Shown here one piece after another: positions 50,227 through 58,707 of a stretch of 64,000 bases of DNA. Each line of letters starts with the position of its first letter. Positions within the stretch are counted from its first letter, which is position 1. The position numbers and the translations under genes are program-made. Under the pieces are notes generated by a model. It searched no databases and was not told where the DNA came from. It saw nothing but the letters and a program-made list of their open reading frames with translations. The stretch is from DASUAS01 sp963756895 (GTDB lineage Bacteria > Actinomycetota > Acidimicrobiia > IMCC26256 > DASPTH01). Location: NCBI GenBank assembly GCA_963756895.1, contig CAVWPI010000001.1:1-64000 (forward strand), in the 5' to 3' direction.

Positions 50227-51152
50227 TCGGCGTGCTCACCGCCGCGCCGTGGCACAACTCGATCGGGGACATCGCCACGGAGGAGGCCACCCTCCTCCAT
50301 CTGGCGCACGCCGGCGTCGCGGCCGCGCCGGTGTCGGTCGGCGGCACCGACGCCGAGTGCCTCGTGATCGGTGGTGGCGACATCATCGACCACGGCCATG
50401 GTCATGGCCCGGGCGAACCCTGGTCCGACCTGCTCGCGCACTTCCGCCAACCCGGGCGCCACGTGCTGAACGCGGTCGGAGTCGAGCCCGACATCATCGA
50501 CCTCGTCGACTGGTCGTTCGCATCGGAGTACCGGCTGGTGACCGTGCGCGATCTGGTGGCTGCCGACCGCCTCGCCGAGCGGCTGCCGAAGGTCCGCGCC
50601 CGCCCGTGCCCGGCGACGCTGCTGGAACCGCTGCCGGGTGACTTCGTGACGAGCATGCCGGGATGGGAGCCGTTGCGTGCGCTCGGGAGCGACTACGTGG
50701 TCGTCCACCGCCATCCCGCGGTCGCGAAGGTCGCGCGCCGGGTTCACGGACGCGACACGCCCACGGTGGCGGTCGACCCGCAGGCCTGGCGCCAGTACCC
50801 GTGGCGAGGTCCGGCGCTCCAGCTGCCCTGGACCCACTCGCCGGCAGTGATGCTCGCGGTGGTCGCCGGTGCGCGCGCCGTCGTCACCTACAGCCTGCAC
50901 CTCGCGATCTTCGCCCTCTCGCAGTCGGTGCCCTTCGCCGTCGTGGATCTCGGCGCCGATGACGGGCAGAGCAACAAGATCCGGCGCTACCTCGCCCGCG
51001 CCGGCCTGGAAGATGCGATGAACCCCCAGGGTGACGACCCGTTGCGCCGCGCCGAGTCGCTGCGCGCTCGGGTCGTGGCGGTGGCGTCGGCCGAGCGGGC
51101 CGAGGCGACCGAGCACCTCGACGACGTCGTGCGGGCGGTCTCGATCGACTAG
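50223..51152 (+). CDS. Polysaccharide pyruvyltransferase family protein
   Basis: The 309-residue protein has the CsaB/WcaK-like organisation: an N-terminal N-S-IGDIA segment, VIGGGDIIDHGHG (glycine-rich donor loop), AVGVEPDIIDLVDWSF, VTVRDL, a second half with AVVTYSLHLAIFALSQSVPFAVVDL. The family adds ketal pyruvate from phosphoenolpyruvate to sugars, or transfers glycosyl groups. The GDIATE in place of GN-GD and weak PEP motifs leave the donor uncertain. ATGA overlap with the oxygenase. Confidence 0.75.
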   Translation: MIGVLTAAPWHNSIGDIATEEATLLHLAHAGVAAAPVSVGGTDAECLVIGGGDIIDHGHGHGPGEPWSDLLAHFRQPGRHVLNAVGVEPDIIDLVDWSFASEYRLVTVRDLVAADRLAERLPKVRARPCPATLLEPLPGDFVTSMPGWEPLRALGSDYVVVHRHPAVAKVARRVHGRDTPTVAVDPQAWRQYPWRGPALQLPWTHSPAVMLAVVAGARAVVTYSLHLAIFALSQSVPFAVVDLGADDGQSNKIRRYLARAGLEDAMNPQGDDPLRRAESLRARVVAVASAERAEATEHLDDVVRAVSID

Positions 51153-51287
51153 CCCGGGGCGGTCCTCGGCGAGCGGGACGTATTCACCGGTAGGGTCGCG
51201 TCCATCGTCCAGAGCAGAGCATCCCTGGGTCTGGAACCTTCCGGGCGGGTTCCCGGCGGCTGGTTCCTCGACAGTCGAGCCCGCCGC

Positions 51288-52688
51288 ATGGCGGTGTTCG
51301 TCCTCGTGGCCTGCGCGTTGGCGATCCCCGCGGCGGGCGTCGCGCTCGACCGGTTCGGAACCTCGTCCCCGACCACGTGGCTCCTCGCCACGCCCGCCCT
51401 GCTGCTGCTCGGCTACGTGACCTCGTTCGGCCCCAAGTGGGCCCTCGCCTTCTTGATCGGGTCGATCGTGTTCGGGTTCTCGGAGACCGTCGCGGTGGGG
51501 GCGTTCGACCTGCGGGTCCCCGATCTCTTCTACGTCATCCTGTTCGGATGGGCGCTCGTGATCAGGGCGCGTGGCGGGCAACGCGGCCATCTCATGGGCC
51601 GGTCGTTTCTCGCGTTGTGGTTCGTCACGCTCGGCTTCTCGCTGTACCCGCTGCTCCTCCAGGGTGAGATCGGCACCGACACGCTGATCCCGTGGTTGCG
51701 GCTCGTCGCCACGTTCAGCCTGGTCTGGCTGGTTCCGTACGCACTGCGGACCCGGCGGGACGTCCACTTCGCGCTCGGGGCACTCGGCGCGGTCGCGACC
51801 GTCGAGATCGGACAGGCGATCTTGTCGGCGCTGCTCCACGGACAGGTGGGGACCCGGCTGCAGGGATCATGGGAGACGAACGCGACCGGCCTGATCTCCG
51901 TCTGGGTGGTGATCCTCGCGATCCACGGGCCGGTACCGCAGCGGCGCTCGCTTCGCATCGTCATGCTCGTCGTCGGCACCACTGGCCTGCTCATGACGCG
52001 CTCGCTCGGCGCCACGGCCGCACTGGTCGTCGCCCTCGGTGTCTACGGATTGACGAACGTCCGGAGATGGCGGTCGGACGCCAAGCCGGCGCTCGTCACG
52101 CCCTACCGCCTCGTGATCGTGATCGTCGTGGGGCTCGCCGTGGCGACGACCCTGCGGCCGGTGAACCTGCCCGGGTCCGAGGAGTTCCGCTCCAGCAGCA
52201 GCGCGCACCGCCTCCTGATGGCGGACGCGGGACTCCGGCTGTTCGCCCACCACCCGATCACCGGCGTCGGCTGGCAGCGCTCGCCCGACGAGGTGCAATC
52301 TCCCGAGCTCAACGACGAGCTTCGCCAACGGTGGGAAGGCGTGATCGCCGAGACGCTCTTCCCGCGCACGCTCGATCGCGGCCCCACCTTGCACAACGCG
52401 TACATCCAGATCCTCGCCGAAACGGGAGTCGTCGGGTTCCTCGCCTTCCTCGCCGCGTTGATCACGATCGGGATCGGCCTCTACCGGCTGCTGCGCGCCG
52501 CGCGCGCCGATCCGTCGCTGTACGTGAGTACGCGGGCGGCCGTGATCCTGCTCGTCGCCACGATGGTGTGGTTGAACGACAACCCGCTGTTCGGCTCCCA
52601 ACCCGAGTCGATCATGGCGGCCCTGTTCCTCGGCATCCTCGCCGCGATCCCGCCGATCCTCGCTCGCGCGGCGACCGCATCCGACTGA
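51288..52688 (+). CDS. O-antigen ligase/polymerase-like (Wzy/WaaL) membrane protein
   Basis: The 466-residue protein has about 12 membrane helices and a large extracytoplasmic loop between helices near residues 295-380. The loop holds RLLMADAGLRLFAHHPITGVGWQ and LHNAYIQILAETGVVGFLAFL, the H-x-hydrophobic-loop hallmark of the O-antigen ligase family (PF04932-type). It would polymerise repeat units or attach a finished chain to an acceptor. A 135-bp gap precedes it. No Wzx flippase is seen in the window. Confidence 0.88.
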   Translation: MAVFVLVACALAIPAAGVALDRFGTSSPTTWLLATPALLLLGYVTSFGPKWALAFLIGSIVFGFSETVAVGAFDLRVPDLFYVILFGWALVIRARGGQRGHLMGRSFLALWFVTLGFSLYPLLLQGEIGTDTLIPWLRLVATFSLVWLVPYALRTRRDVHFALGALGAVATVEIGQAILSALLHGQVGTRLQGSWETNATGLISVWVVILAIHGPVPQRRSLRIVMLVVGTTGLLMTRSLGATAALVVALGVYGLTNVRRWRSDAKPALVTPYRLVIVIVVGLAVATTLRPVNLPGSEEFRSSSSAHRLLMADAGLRLFAHHPITGVGWQRSPDEVQSPELNDELRQRWEGVIAETLFPRTLDRGPTLHNAYIQILAETGVVGFLAFLAALITIGIGLYRLLRAARADPSLYVSTRAAVILLVATMVWLNDNPLFGSQPESIMAALFLGILAAIPPILARAATASD

Positions 52689-52712
52689 CCGGCCCGCGTC
52701 GGACGCCGGCCG

Positions 52713-54401
52713 TCAACCGTCGTCGGTGGTTCCGGTCGGCGGATCCGCGCCTTCCGTGGTGTGACCCGCCCCGTTGGGGGACGCCCCGCTCGCCGCCGAC
52801 CACATGATGGCGTGAGCGGGCTCGGCCGCCGCCGACCCGTTGGGTGTGGCCGGCGATGCGTCGGAGATCGCCCGCTGCGCCGCTCCGTTCAGCTTCCGCC
52901 AGCGATCGACCTGGCGGCGCTCCCGGCGGCTCCGCTCCTCACCGAAGCCGCCGGTCTCGGTGCTGGCGGCGGACTGCAGCACCAACCCGAGCAGCGGTGC
53001 GTCGACCTGGCGGAGCAGCTCGAGCGCCTTCCGCAGCTCCTTCTTGCGGGTCACGCGGGCAGTCGCGACCAACAGGATCCCGCCGAGCGCCGGCGCCAGC
53101 GCGACGGTGTCGGTGGCCAGCAGCAGCGGCGGGGTGTCCACGATCACGAGCGCGTCGTCGGCGTGCAGCTCGCCGAGCACCTCGTGACTGCGCGGCGACG
53201 CGAGCAGCTCGGCCGGTTTCGGTGGGATGGGCCCGCTCGGGAGCACGAACAACCGGTCGTTGCCCTCGGTGGGCCGCAGCGAGCGCACGTAGCCGGACAC
53301 GAGCGACGTGAACCCGGTGTCGTTCGGGATGCCGAGGAGGTCGTGGACGTGCGGAGAGCGCAGGTCGCAGTCGACGAGCACCGTTCGCTCCCCCAACTGT
53401 GCGGTCGACACCGCGAGGTTGGTGGCCGTCTCGGTCTTTCCGTCCCTCGTGCGGGCCGACGTGATCGCGATGCACGGCACGCGGTCGGCCACCGCGAAGA
53501 GCACCGCCGTGCGCAGGGACCGGTACGCCTCGGCGGCCGGAGACGCCGGTTGCTCGAGCACCTCCACTTTTCCTTTTCCGTCCCGCCAGCGCGTCGGGGG
53601 GATCGTCCCGAGCAGTGGAACCTCGGCCCCGGCGACCCGGACGAGATCCTGTTGCGTGCGGATCGAGTCGTCGAGGAGCTCGAGCAACAACGCGGCGAGC
53701 ACGCCGAGCAACAGGCCGACGCCGAGCCCGATGAGCATGGCGTGGCCCGTCGTGATGGTGCCCGAACTGGTGGGCGGCGATCCGGCTCGGAGCACCTCGA
53801 CGTCGGGTCCCGCGAGCGCTTGCGCGACCCGGAGCTCTGGGAGCCGATCGCGGAGCACCCGCATCTGCGTGGTCAACGAGTTGATCTCGTTGGTCACGGT
53901 GGGGGAGGGCTGCCCGCGTGCCTGCGCGTTGAGTTGGTTGACCTGCTGCCGCAACGCGGTGATCTGGTTGTTCACGGACCCCACGCGAATGCCGGCGATG
54001 TAGGTGAGGTAGTTCTTGTAGGCCTCGATGTGCGCGTCGATGCTCTTGGCCGCGAGCGCTGGATCCGTGCTCACGGCGCGGAGCGTGACGCTCCCGCTCT
54101 CACCGTCGAACGTGGCGTCCACCGCAGGCGCGTTGGGAAGCTGTCCCAGCGCCGCTCGGTGGACGGTGTCGCTCTGCACCACCTGGCTCTGCGTCGCGAC
54201 GATGCCCTTCTCCGTCGTCTGCGCGACGACGATCTGTCCGACTGCGGTGTAGGTCTTCTCCTGGTTGGTGGCCCAGGCGTACGCGGCCGCGACCGCGAGC
54301 ACGGTGACCGCCACGATGACCCAGGCGCGCCGTCGGAGGATGCGCAGGTACTCGCTCGGATCCAGTGGAGCCTGGGCCGGGACCTCGATCACCGACGACA
54401 A
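52713..54401 (-). CDS. Chain-length regulator fused to BY-kinase domain, no tyrosine tail
   Basis: The 562-residue protein has two membrane helices (AWVIVAVTVLAVAAAYAW at residues about 20-37, and HAMLIGLGVGLLLGVLAALLLELL at about 225-248) around a periplasmic Wzz-type coil. A cytosolic P-loop kinase domain follows with ITSARTRDGKTETATNLA (Walker A, GKT kept), LVDCDLRSPHVHDLLG (Walker A') and LVIVDTPPLLLATD (Walker B). The last about 70 residues contain no tyrosine, unlike BY-kinases. Start TTG at 54401 with GGAGG 9 bases upstream; a second TTG (54407) is too close to it. It is leftward, convergent with wzy. Confidence 0.9.
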   Translation of the reverse strand: MSSVIEVPAQAPLDPSEYLRILRRRAWVIVAVTVLAVAAAYAWATNQEKTYTAVGQIVVAQTTEKGIVATQSQVVQSDTVHRAALGQLPNAPAVDATFDGESGSVTLRAVSTDPALAAKSIDAHIEAYKNYLTYIAGIRVGSVNNQITALRQQVNQLNAQARGQPSPTVTNEINSLTTQMRVLRDRLPELRVAQALAGPDVEVLRAGSPPTSSGTITTGHAMLIGLGVGLLLGVLAALLLELLDDSIRTQQDLVRVAGAEVPLLGTIPPTRWRDGKGKVEVLEQPASPAAEAYRSLRTAVLFAVADRVPCIAITSARTRDGKTETATNLAVSTAQLGERTVLVDCDLRSPHVHDLLGIPNDTGFTSLVSGYVRSLRPTEGNDRLFVLPSGPIPPKPAELLASPRSHEVLGELHADDALVIVDTPPLLLATDTVALAPALGGILLVATARVTRKKELRKALELLRQVDAPLLGLVLQSAASTETGGFGEERSRRERRQVDRWRKLNGAAQRAISDASPATPNGSAAAEPAHAIMWSAASGASPNGAGHTTEGADPPTGTTDDG

Positions 54402-54554
54402 CGTCAAACACCTCCCTGCCGCCTCAGGGGCCCGGATCTTCGCACACATTCCCTCGATGCGACGGGTCGCAAACCGGCACGCCCGCGATACCGCGGAGGG
54501 TGTTGACCCGACCACTCTCGATGGCGGCACTCGCCCGCACGACCGCGGCTGTCC

Positions 54555-55700
54555 CTACGAGCGCCTCGCGCGCAGGGCGTCGGTCGCCGCGGCGAGGAAG
54601 TCGGTGGCGTAGCGCTCGGGGCTGAAGCGGGTGCGGGCCCACTCCGCCGCGTTGCTCCCCAAGCGAGCGGTCGCGGGACGGTCCTGCGCGAGGGTCTCGA
54701 GCTTCTCCGCGAGCTCCGAGACGGCCCCGGGTTCGTAGAGGTAGCCGTTCCAGCCCTCGGTGATGAGCTCGGTCGTCCCGCCGGAACGTGTCCCGACCAC
54801 GGCGGCCCCACACTTCATCGCCTCGACGACGACGCGGGGGAGTCCCTCGAGCTCCGAGCAGCTCAGTGCGACGTCGGCCGTGGCGAAGTAGCCGAAGCGA
54901 TCATCCCCGACGAACCCGATGAGATCGACGCGGTCGGCGACGTCGAGGTCCTTGCTCAACTCGACCAGCGACTCGACGTACGACGGCACGCCGGGCCCGA
55001 CGAGGCAGAGCGAGGCGTCCACGCCGCGGGCGCGCAGCGCGCCCAGCGCGCGCACGGCCTGGTCCTGGCCCTTCCCCGGTGTCATGTACCCGAGCATGGC
55101 GATGCGGAGCGGTGCGTCCGGGTCGGACGGCGGGCGGGCGGGCACCGGGTCGATGTCGGCGGCGTAGTACACGACGCGAAGCTTCGTGGTCTTGATGTGC
55201 TCGCCCAGGTCGCGGGCGAGCGCCTCCGACGTCGCCACGACGATGGTCGACAACGCCCCGAGCACCCGCAGGCTCAGCGACCGACCGGCATGGAAGTAGA
55301 CGTTGTGCTGTTCGACACCGAATTCCATCGCGTACTGGACGTGAGCTACGCCGGCGAGCCGGCTCGCGGCCGCGGCGCTCGGCACGGTGATCGTGCCGGT
55401 GACCACGACGTCGGGCCGGTGGGAGCGGAAGTGCCGGGCGAGTCGTCCGACGGCGCGCAGGTTCGTGTTCAAGAGGCGGAGCTTCCGCCGGGGCGACGCC
55501 CGGGGAGTCGCCCACCGTCCGTACTCGATGACGTGCGTGGTGATCCCGAGGTCGGCGAACAGGTCGAGCAGCGGGCCCTCGGTGGGGCAGATCAGCTCGA
55601 GCTCGTGGTCGCCGTCCGCCCGGAGACTCGCGGCCAGCTCGTGGAGGCAGAGCTCGGCACCGTACAGCTCGGCCGAGTGCGAGACGAACGTGATCTTCAT
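54555..55700 (-). CDS. GT4-family glycosyltransferase
   Basis: The 381-residue GT-B enzyme has ITFVSHSAELYGAELCLHELAASL at the N-terminus, PDVVVTGTITVPSAAAASRL, IAMLGYMTPGKGQDQAVRAL, and GYFATADVALSCSELEGLPRVVVEAMKCGAAVVGTRSGGTTELI (E-X7-E donor motif). The frame extends upstream but the ATG at 55700, overlapping the DegT stop, opens the conserved start. It is intact, unlike several GT genes nearby. Confidence 0.9.
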   Translation of the reverse strand: MKITFVSHSAELYGAELCLHELAASLRADGDHELELICPTEGPLLDLFADLGITTHVIEYGRWATPRASPRRKLRLLNTNLRAVGRLARHFRSHRPDVVVTGTITVPSAAAASRLAGVAHVQYAMEFGVEQHNVYFHAGRSLSLRVLGALSTIVVATSEALARDLGEHIKTTKLRVVYYAADIDPVPARPPSDPDAPLRIAMLGYMTPGKGQDQAVRALGALRARGVDASLCLVGPGVPSYVESLVELSKDLDVADRVDLIGFVGDDRFGYFATADVALSCSELEGLPRVVVEAMKCGAAVVGTRSGGTTELITEGWNGYLYEPGAVSELAEKLETLAQDRPATARLGSNAAEWARTRFSPERYATDFLAAATDALRARRS

Positions 55701-56881
55701 CGCCGCTCGGAGGAAGGGACGCCCGCCGACACCGGCGCGGCATCGACGAGGATTCCCGCGATCTCCTCGACCGCGCCGGGGTCGAGGTTCGGATGGAGCG
55801 GCACCGTGAACGCGCGCGCGGCGAACGCCCGGCTCACCGGCACGTCGCTCCCCACCAGATCGGCGAAGGCGGTGAAGTCGGTGATGCACGGGTAGTGCAT
55901 GCTGGTTTGGATGCCGACGTCGTGCAGCGCGGCGGCGACGACCTCACGGGTGTCGGCATCGGGAGCGATCAGCACCATGAGGTGGTGCGCACTGGTCGCG
56001 GCGCGGTCGGCGTGCACGAGGCCGAGGGACGAGCGGCCCGCGAGGAGCGCCCGGTACTGCTCGACCCGCGCCCGCCGGGAAGCGTTTCCCCCCTGCAGTT
56101 TCGCGAGCTGCACCCGACCGAGCGCGGCGCGCAGATCGTCGATCCGGTAGTTGAAGCCGTGTCCGACGACGTCGTACCCGCGCGCCTGGCCCTGGAATCG
56201 GTCCCAGGTCAGCGTGGTCATGCCGTGCGAACGCAGGAGGCGCACGCGCTCGGCCAGTTGCCCGTCGGCGGTGACGACCATGCCGCCTTCGCCGGTCGCG
56301 AGGTTCTTGTTGCTGAAGAACGAGAAGCAGGCGAGATCGCCCAGACTCCCGACGACGCGGTCGGCGTCGGGCCCCGCGACCGACCCGTAGGTCGCGCCGA
56401 CGGCATGACACGCGTCCTCGACGACCGCCACGCCACGCTCCCGCGCGATGGCGGTGATCTCCTCCATCCGGCACGCGGCCCCGCCGTAATGCATCACGAC
56501 GATGGCGCGCGTGCGCGGGCCGACGAGGGCCTCGACGTGGCGGGGACTGACGGTGGGATCGTCGAGCGCGACGATGTCGGCGAACACCGGCGCCGCACCC
56601 ACCGCGAGGGTCATGTTGGCGGCGGCGACGAAGTTCATGGCCGGTTGCACGACTTCGTCGCCCGCCGAGAGGCCGAGTGCGAGGAACGCGAGGTGCAGCG
56701 CCGCGGTCCCGCTCGCGACCGCGATCGCGTGGTCCACGCCGACGAGCTCCGCGAACTCACGTTCGAACGCCTGGACCTCGGGTCCCATCGACAACCACCG
56801 GTCGTCGAGCGGGCCGAGGGCTGCCGCACGTTCACGCTGGTCGTAGTCGAGGTCGGTGAGCGGGATCCGCCAGCCGGCCAT
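55697..56881 (-). CDS. DegT/DnrJ/EryC1 sugar aminotransferase
   Basis: The 394-residue PLP enzyme has ASGTAALHLAFLALGL (residues about 56-71), VVEDACHAVGATYG (Asp that contacts the PLP nitrogen), and FSFFSNKNLATGEGGMV with the Schiff-base Lys (about residue 192). YRIDDLRAALGRVQL follows. It transaminates a keto sugar nucleotide to the amino sugar, perhaps the product of the adjacent dehydratase. The start lies in an 18-bp repeat that also carries the preceding stop codon. Confidence 0.92.
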   Translation of the reverse strand: MAGWRIPLTDLDYDQRERAAALGPLDDRWLSMGPEVQAFEREFAELVGVDHAIAVASGTAALHLAFLALGLSAGDEVVQPAMNFVAAANMTLAVGAAPVFADIVALDDPTVSPRHVEALVGPRTRAIVVMHYGGAACRMEEITAIARERGVAVVEDACHAVGATYGSVAGPDADRVVGSLGDLACFSFFSNKNLATGEGGMVVTADGQLAERVRLLRSHGMTTLTWDRFQGQARGYDVVGHGFNYRIDDLRAALGRVQLAKLQGGNASRRARVEQYRALLAGRSSLGLVHADRAATSAHHLMVLIAPDADTREVVAAALHDVGIQTSMHYPCITDFTAFADLVGSDVPVSRAFAARAFTVPLHPNLDPGAVEEIAGILVDAAPVSAGVPSSERR

Positions 56882-56926
56882 CAGGAGAGGCCGACCATCA
56901 GGAAAGAGCCGACCATCAGGAAAGAA
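56873..56926 (+). repeat. Three 18-bp tandem repeats across a stop/start junction
   Basis: CCGACCATCAGGAAAGAG at 56891-56908, CCGACCATCAGGAAAGAA at 56909-56926 and a diverged copy CCGGCCATCAGGAGAGG from 56873 follow each other. Each copy contains TGATGG on the leftward strand, the overlapping stop and ATG of the nucleotidyltransferase and aminotransferase genes. Confidence 0.9.
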
Positions 56927-57662
56927 AGGCGTCGGGGTCGAACGCGTAGAGCTCCTGCGCGGTCGCGTAGTCGTCGGGCCGGCCGATGTCGAGCCACAGG
57001 CAGTCGGTCACGAACGCGCCGACGGGCTCGCCGTGGTCGAGCAGGCGGTGCACCAGATCCGGCAGGTCGAGGTAGACCCCCGGCTCCACGTGCGCGAGCG
57101 CCGAGGGCTCCATCACGTACACGCCCATGCTCACGTCGTAGGTCTGCTCCGGCTTCTCGATGTACCCGGTCACCCGGTCGTCACCGTCGAGCTGCAGGAT
57201 ACCCAGGTCGACCTTCACCCGGCGCCGGTGCACGCCGATCGTGAGCGTCGACCCGGACCGTTGGTGGTGAGCGACCAGCGCCCCGAAGTCGATGTCGGTG
57301 AGCACGTCGCCGTTCAGCATGAGGAAGGTGTCGTCGAGCCCGGAGACGAGCGCGAGTGCGCCGGCGGTGCCGAGCGGCTCGCGCTCCTTGACGTAGCTCA
57401 GGTCGACGTCGCACAGGAGCTCGTCGCGCTGGCCGAAGTAGGCCTGCACGAGCTCTCCGTGATGACCGAGGGCGAGGACCACGTCGTGCACACCGGCGAT
57501 CGCGAGTCGGCGGATGAGCAGCTCGAGGATCGGCCGCTCACCGATCGGCACCAACGGCTTCGGGAAGGTGGCCGTGTACGGGAACAGGCGCGTGCCCTTG
57601 CCGCCCACCAGGATCACCGCCCGCAGGTCCCGGATCGGGGTCGGCCCGGCGCTGCGGGTCAT
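56916..57662 (-). CDS. Sugar-1-phosphate nucleotidyltransferase
   Basis: The 248-residue enzyme has AVILVGGKGTRLFPYTATFPKPLVPIGERP (nucleotide-binding signature, residues about 15-44), FLMLNGDVLTDIDFGAL (metal Asp, about 114-130), EKPEQTYDVSMGVYV and LWLDIGRPDDYATAQEL. It forms an NDP-sugar from sugar-1-phosphate and NTP. Specificity (glucose, mannose or glucosamine) is not clear from the sequence. ATG at 57662, with a 4-bp overlap with the SDR gene and close coupling with the aminotransferase. Confidence 0.92.
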   Translation of the reverse strand: MTRSAGPTPIRDLRAVILVGGKGTRLFPYTATFPKPLVPIGERPILELLIRRLAIAGVHDVVLALGHHGELVQAYFGQRDELLCDVDLSYVKEREPLGTAGALALVSGLDDTFLMLNGDVLTDIDFGALVAHHQRSGSTLTIGVHRRRVKVDLGILQLDGDDRVTGYIEKPEQTYDVSMGVYVMEPSALAHVEPGVYLDLPDLVHRLLDHGEPVGAFVTDCLWLDIGRPDDYATAQELYAFDPDAFLS

Positions 57663-58699
57663 ACGACGTACTCGGCGGGGTGCAGGGTGTCGCCCCGGCC
57701 CTCGAGGTCGGCGGCGGTACGGCGCAAGCCCTCGTCGAGGCCGACCTCGGGTCGCCACCCGAGCAGCGACCGGGCTCGGGCCGGATCGCACTGCAGCAGG
57801 CCCACCTCGCTGCCCGCCGGCCGCATCCGTTCCTCGTCGACCTCGACGGTCGCGTCGGAGCCCGTGACCGCGAGACAACGATCGACCAGCTCGCCCATGG
57901 TCAGGGCGTGTCCCTGGCCGCAATGGATGGTCTGCCCGTCGATGCCGGCCGTCGCCCCGGCGAGCACGAACGCCCGGGCGGTGTCGGTGACGTAGGTGAG
58001 GTCGCGGCGGGGCTCGAGGTTCCCGACCCGGATCGCGGCGCGGCCGGCGATGGCCTGGCCGAGGATCGTCGGGATGATCGCCCGCGCCGACTGCCGCGGA
58101 CCGAACGTGTTGAAGGGCCGGAGGACGACCACCGGCACGCCGAAGGACCGGTGGTACGACTCCGCCAGCTTGTCGGCGGCGATCTTGCTCGCCGCGTACG
58201 GGGACTGCGCCTGCAGCGGATGGTCCTCGTCGATGGGCGCGTACCGGGCCGTGCCGTAGACCTCGCTCGTCGACGTCACGACGAGGCGCCCGACTGCGTG
58301 CCGCCGCGCGGCTTCGAGCACGTTCAGCGTGCCGACGACGTTGGTCGAGACGTACGACGCCGGCGCCCGGTACGAGTACGGAATGCCGATGAGTGCGGCG
58401 AGGTGGAACACGCGGTGGCAGCCCTCGACGACGTCGTCGACGCTCCACGCGTCGGTGACGTCACCCATGCGCACGTCGAGGGCCGGAGGGGACTCGCGGC
58501 GCAACGCTTCCAGGTTTCCCCAGTCGTTCCGGCTGTTGTAGTGCACGAGCCCGCGCACTTCGAAGCCCTCCGCGAGGAGGGCCTCGACCAGGTGGCTCCC
58601 GATGAACCCCCCGGCGCCGGTCACGAGGACGGTCACGGGTCCGTCGCCGCGCCCGCCCACGCGTCGACCTCCCGCCCGCCCTGGGCCGTCAGTGGTCAT
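57659..58699 (-). CDS. LegB-like NAD-dependent 4,6-dehydratase (extended SDR)
   Basis: The 346-residue SDR has VTGAGGFIGSHLVEALL (residues about 26-42), LAALIGIPYSYRAPASYVSTNVVGTLNVLEAA, STSEVYGTARY (catalytic Ser), SPYAASKIAADKLAES (YxxxK) and RPFNTFGPRQSARAIIPTIL, which strongly resembles LegB, the first enzyme of legionaminic-acid-type sugar synthesis. Alternative start GTG at 58636 (VTVLVTG) removes a Gly/Arg-rich tail. It is coupled by overlap to the nucleotidyltransferase, then DegT, suggesting an amino-deoxy-sugar pathway. Confidence 0.85.
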   Translation of the reverse strand: MTTDGPGRAGGRRVGGRGDGPVTVLVTGAGGFIGSHLVEALLAEGFEVRGLVHYNSRNDWGNLEALRRESPPALDVRMGDVTDAWSVDDVVEGCHRVFHLAALIGIPYSYRAPASYVSTNVVGTLNVLEAARRHAVGRLVVTSTSEVYGTARYAPIDEDHPLQAQSPYAASKIAADKLAESYHRSFGVPVVVLRPFNTFGPRQSARAIIPTILGQAIAGRAAIRVGNLEPRRDLTYVTDTARAFVLAGATAGIDGQTIHCGQGHALTMGELVDRCLAVTGSDATVEVDEERMRPAGSEVGLLQCDPARARSLLGWRPEVGLDEGLRRTAADLEGRGDTLHPAEYVV

Positions 58700-58707
58700 G
58701 TACGACC

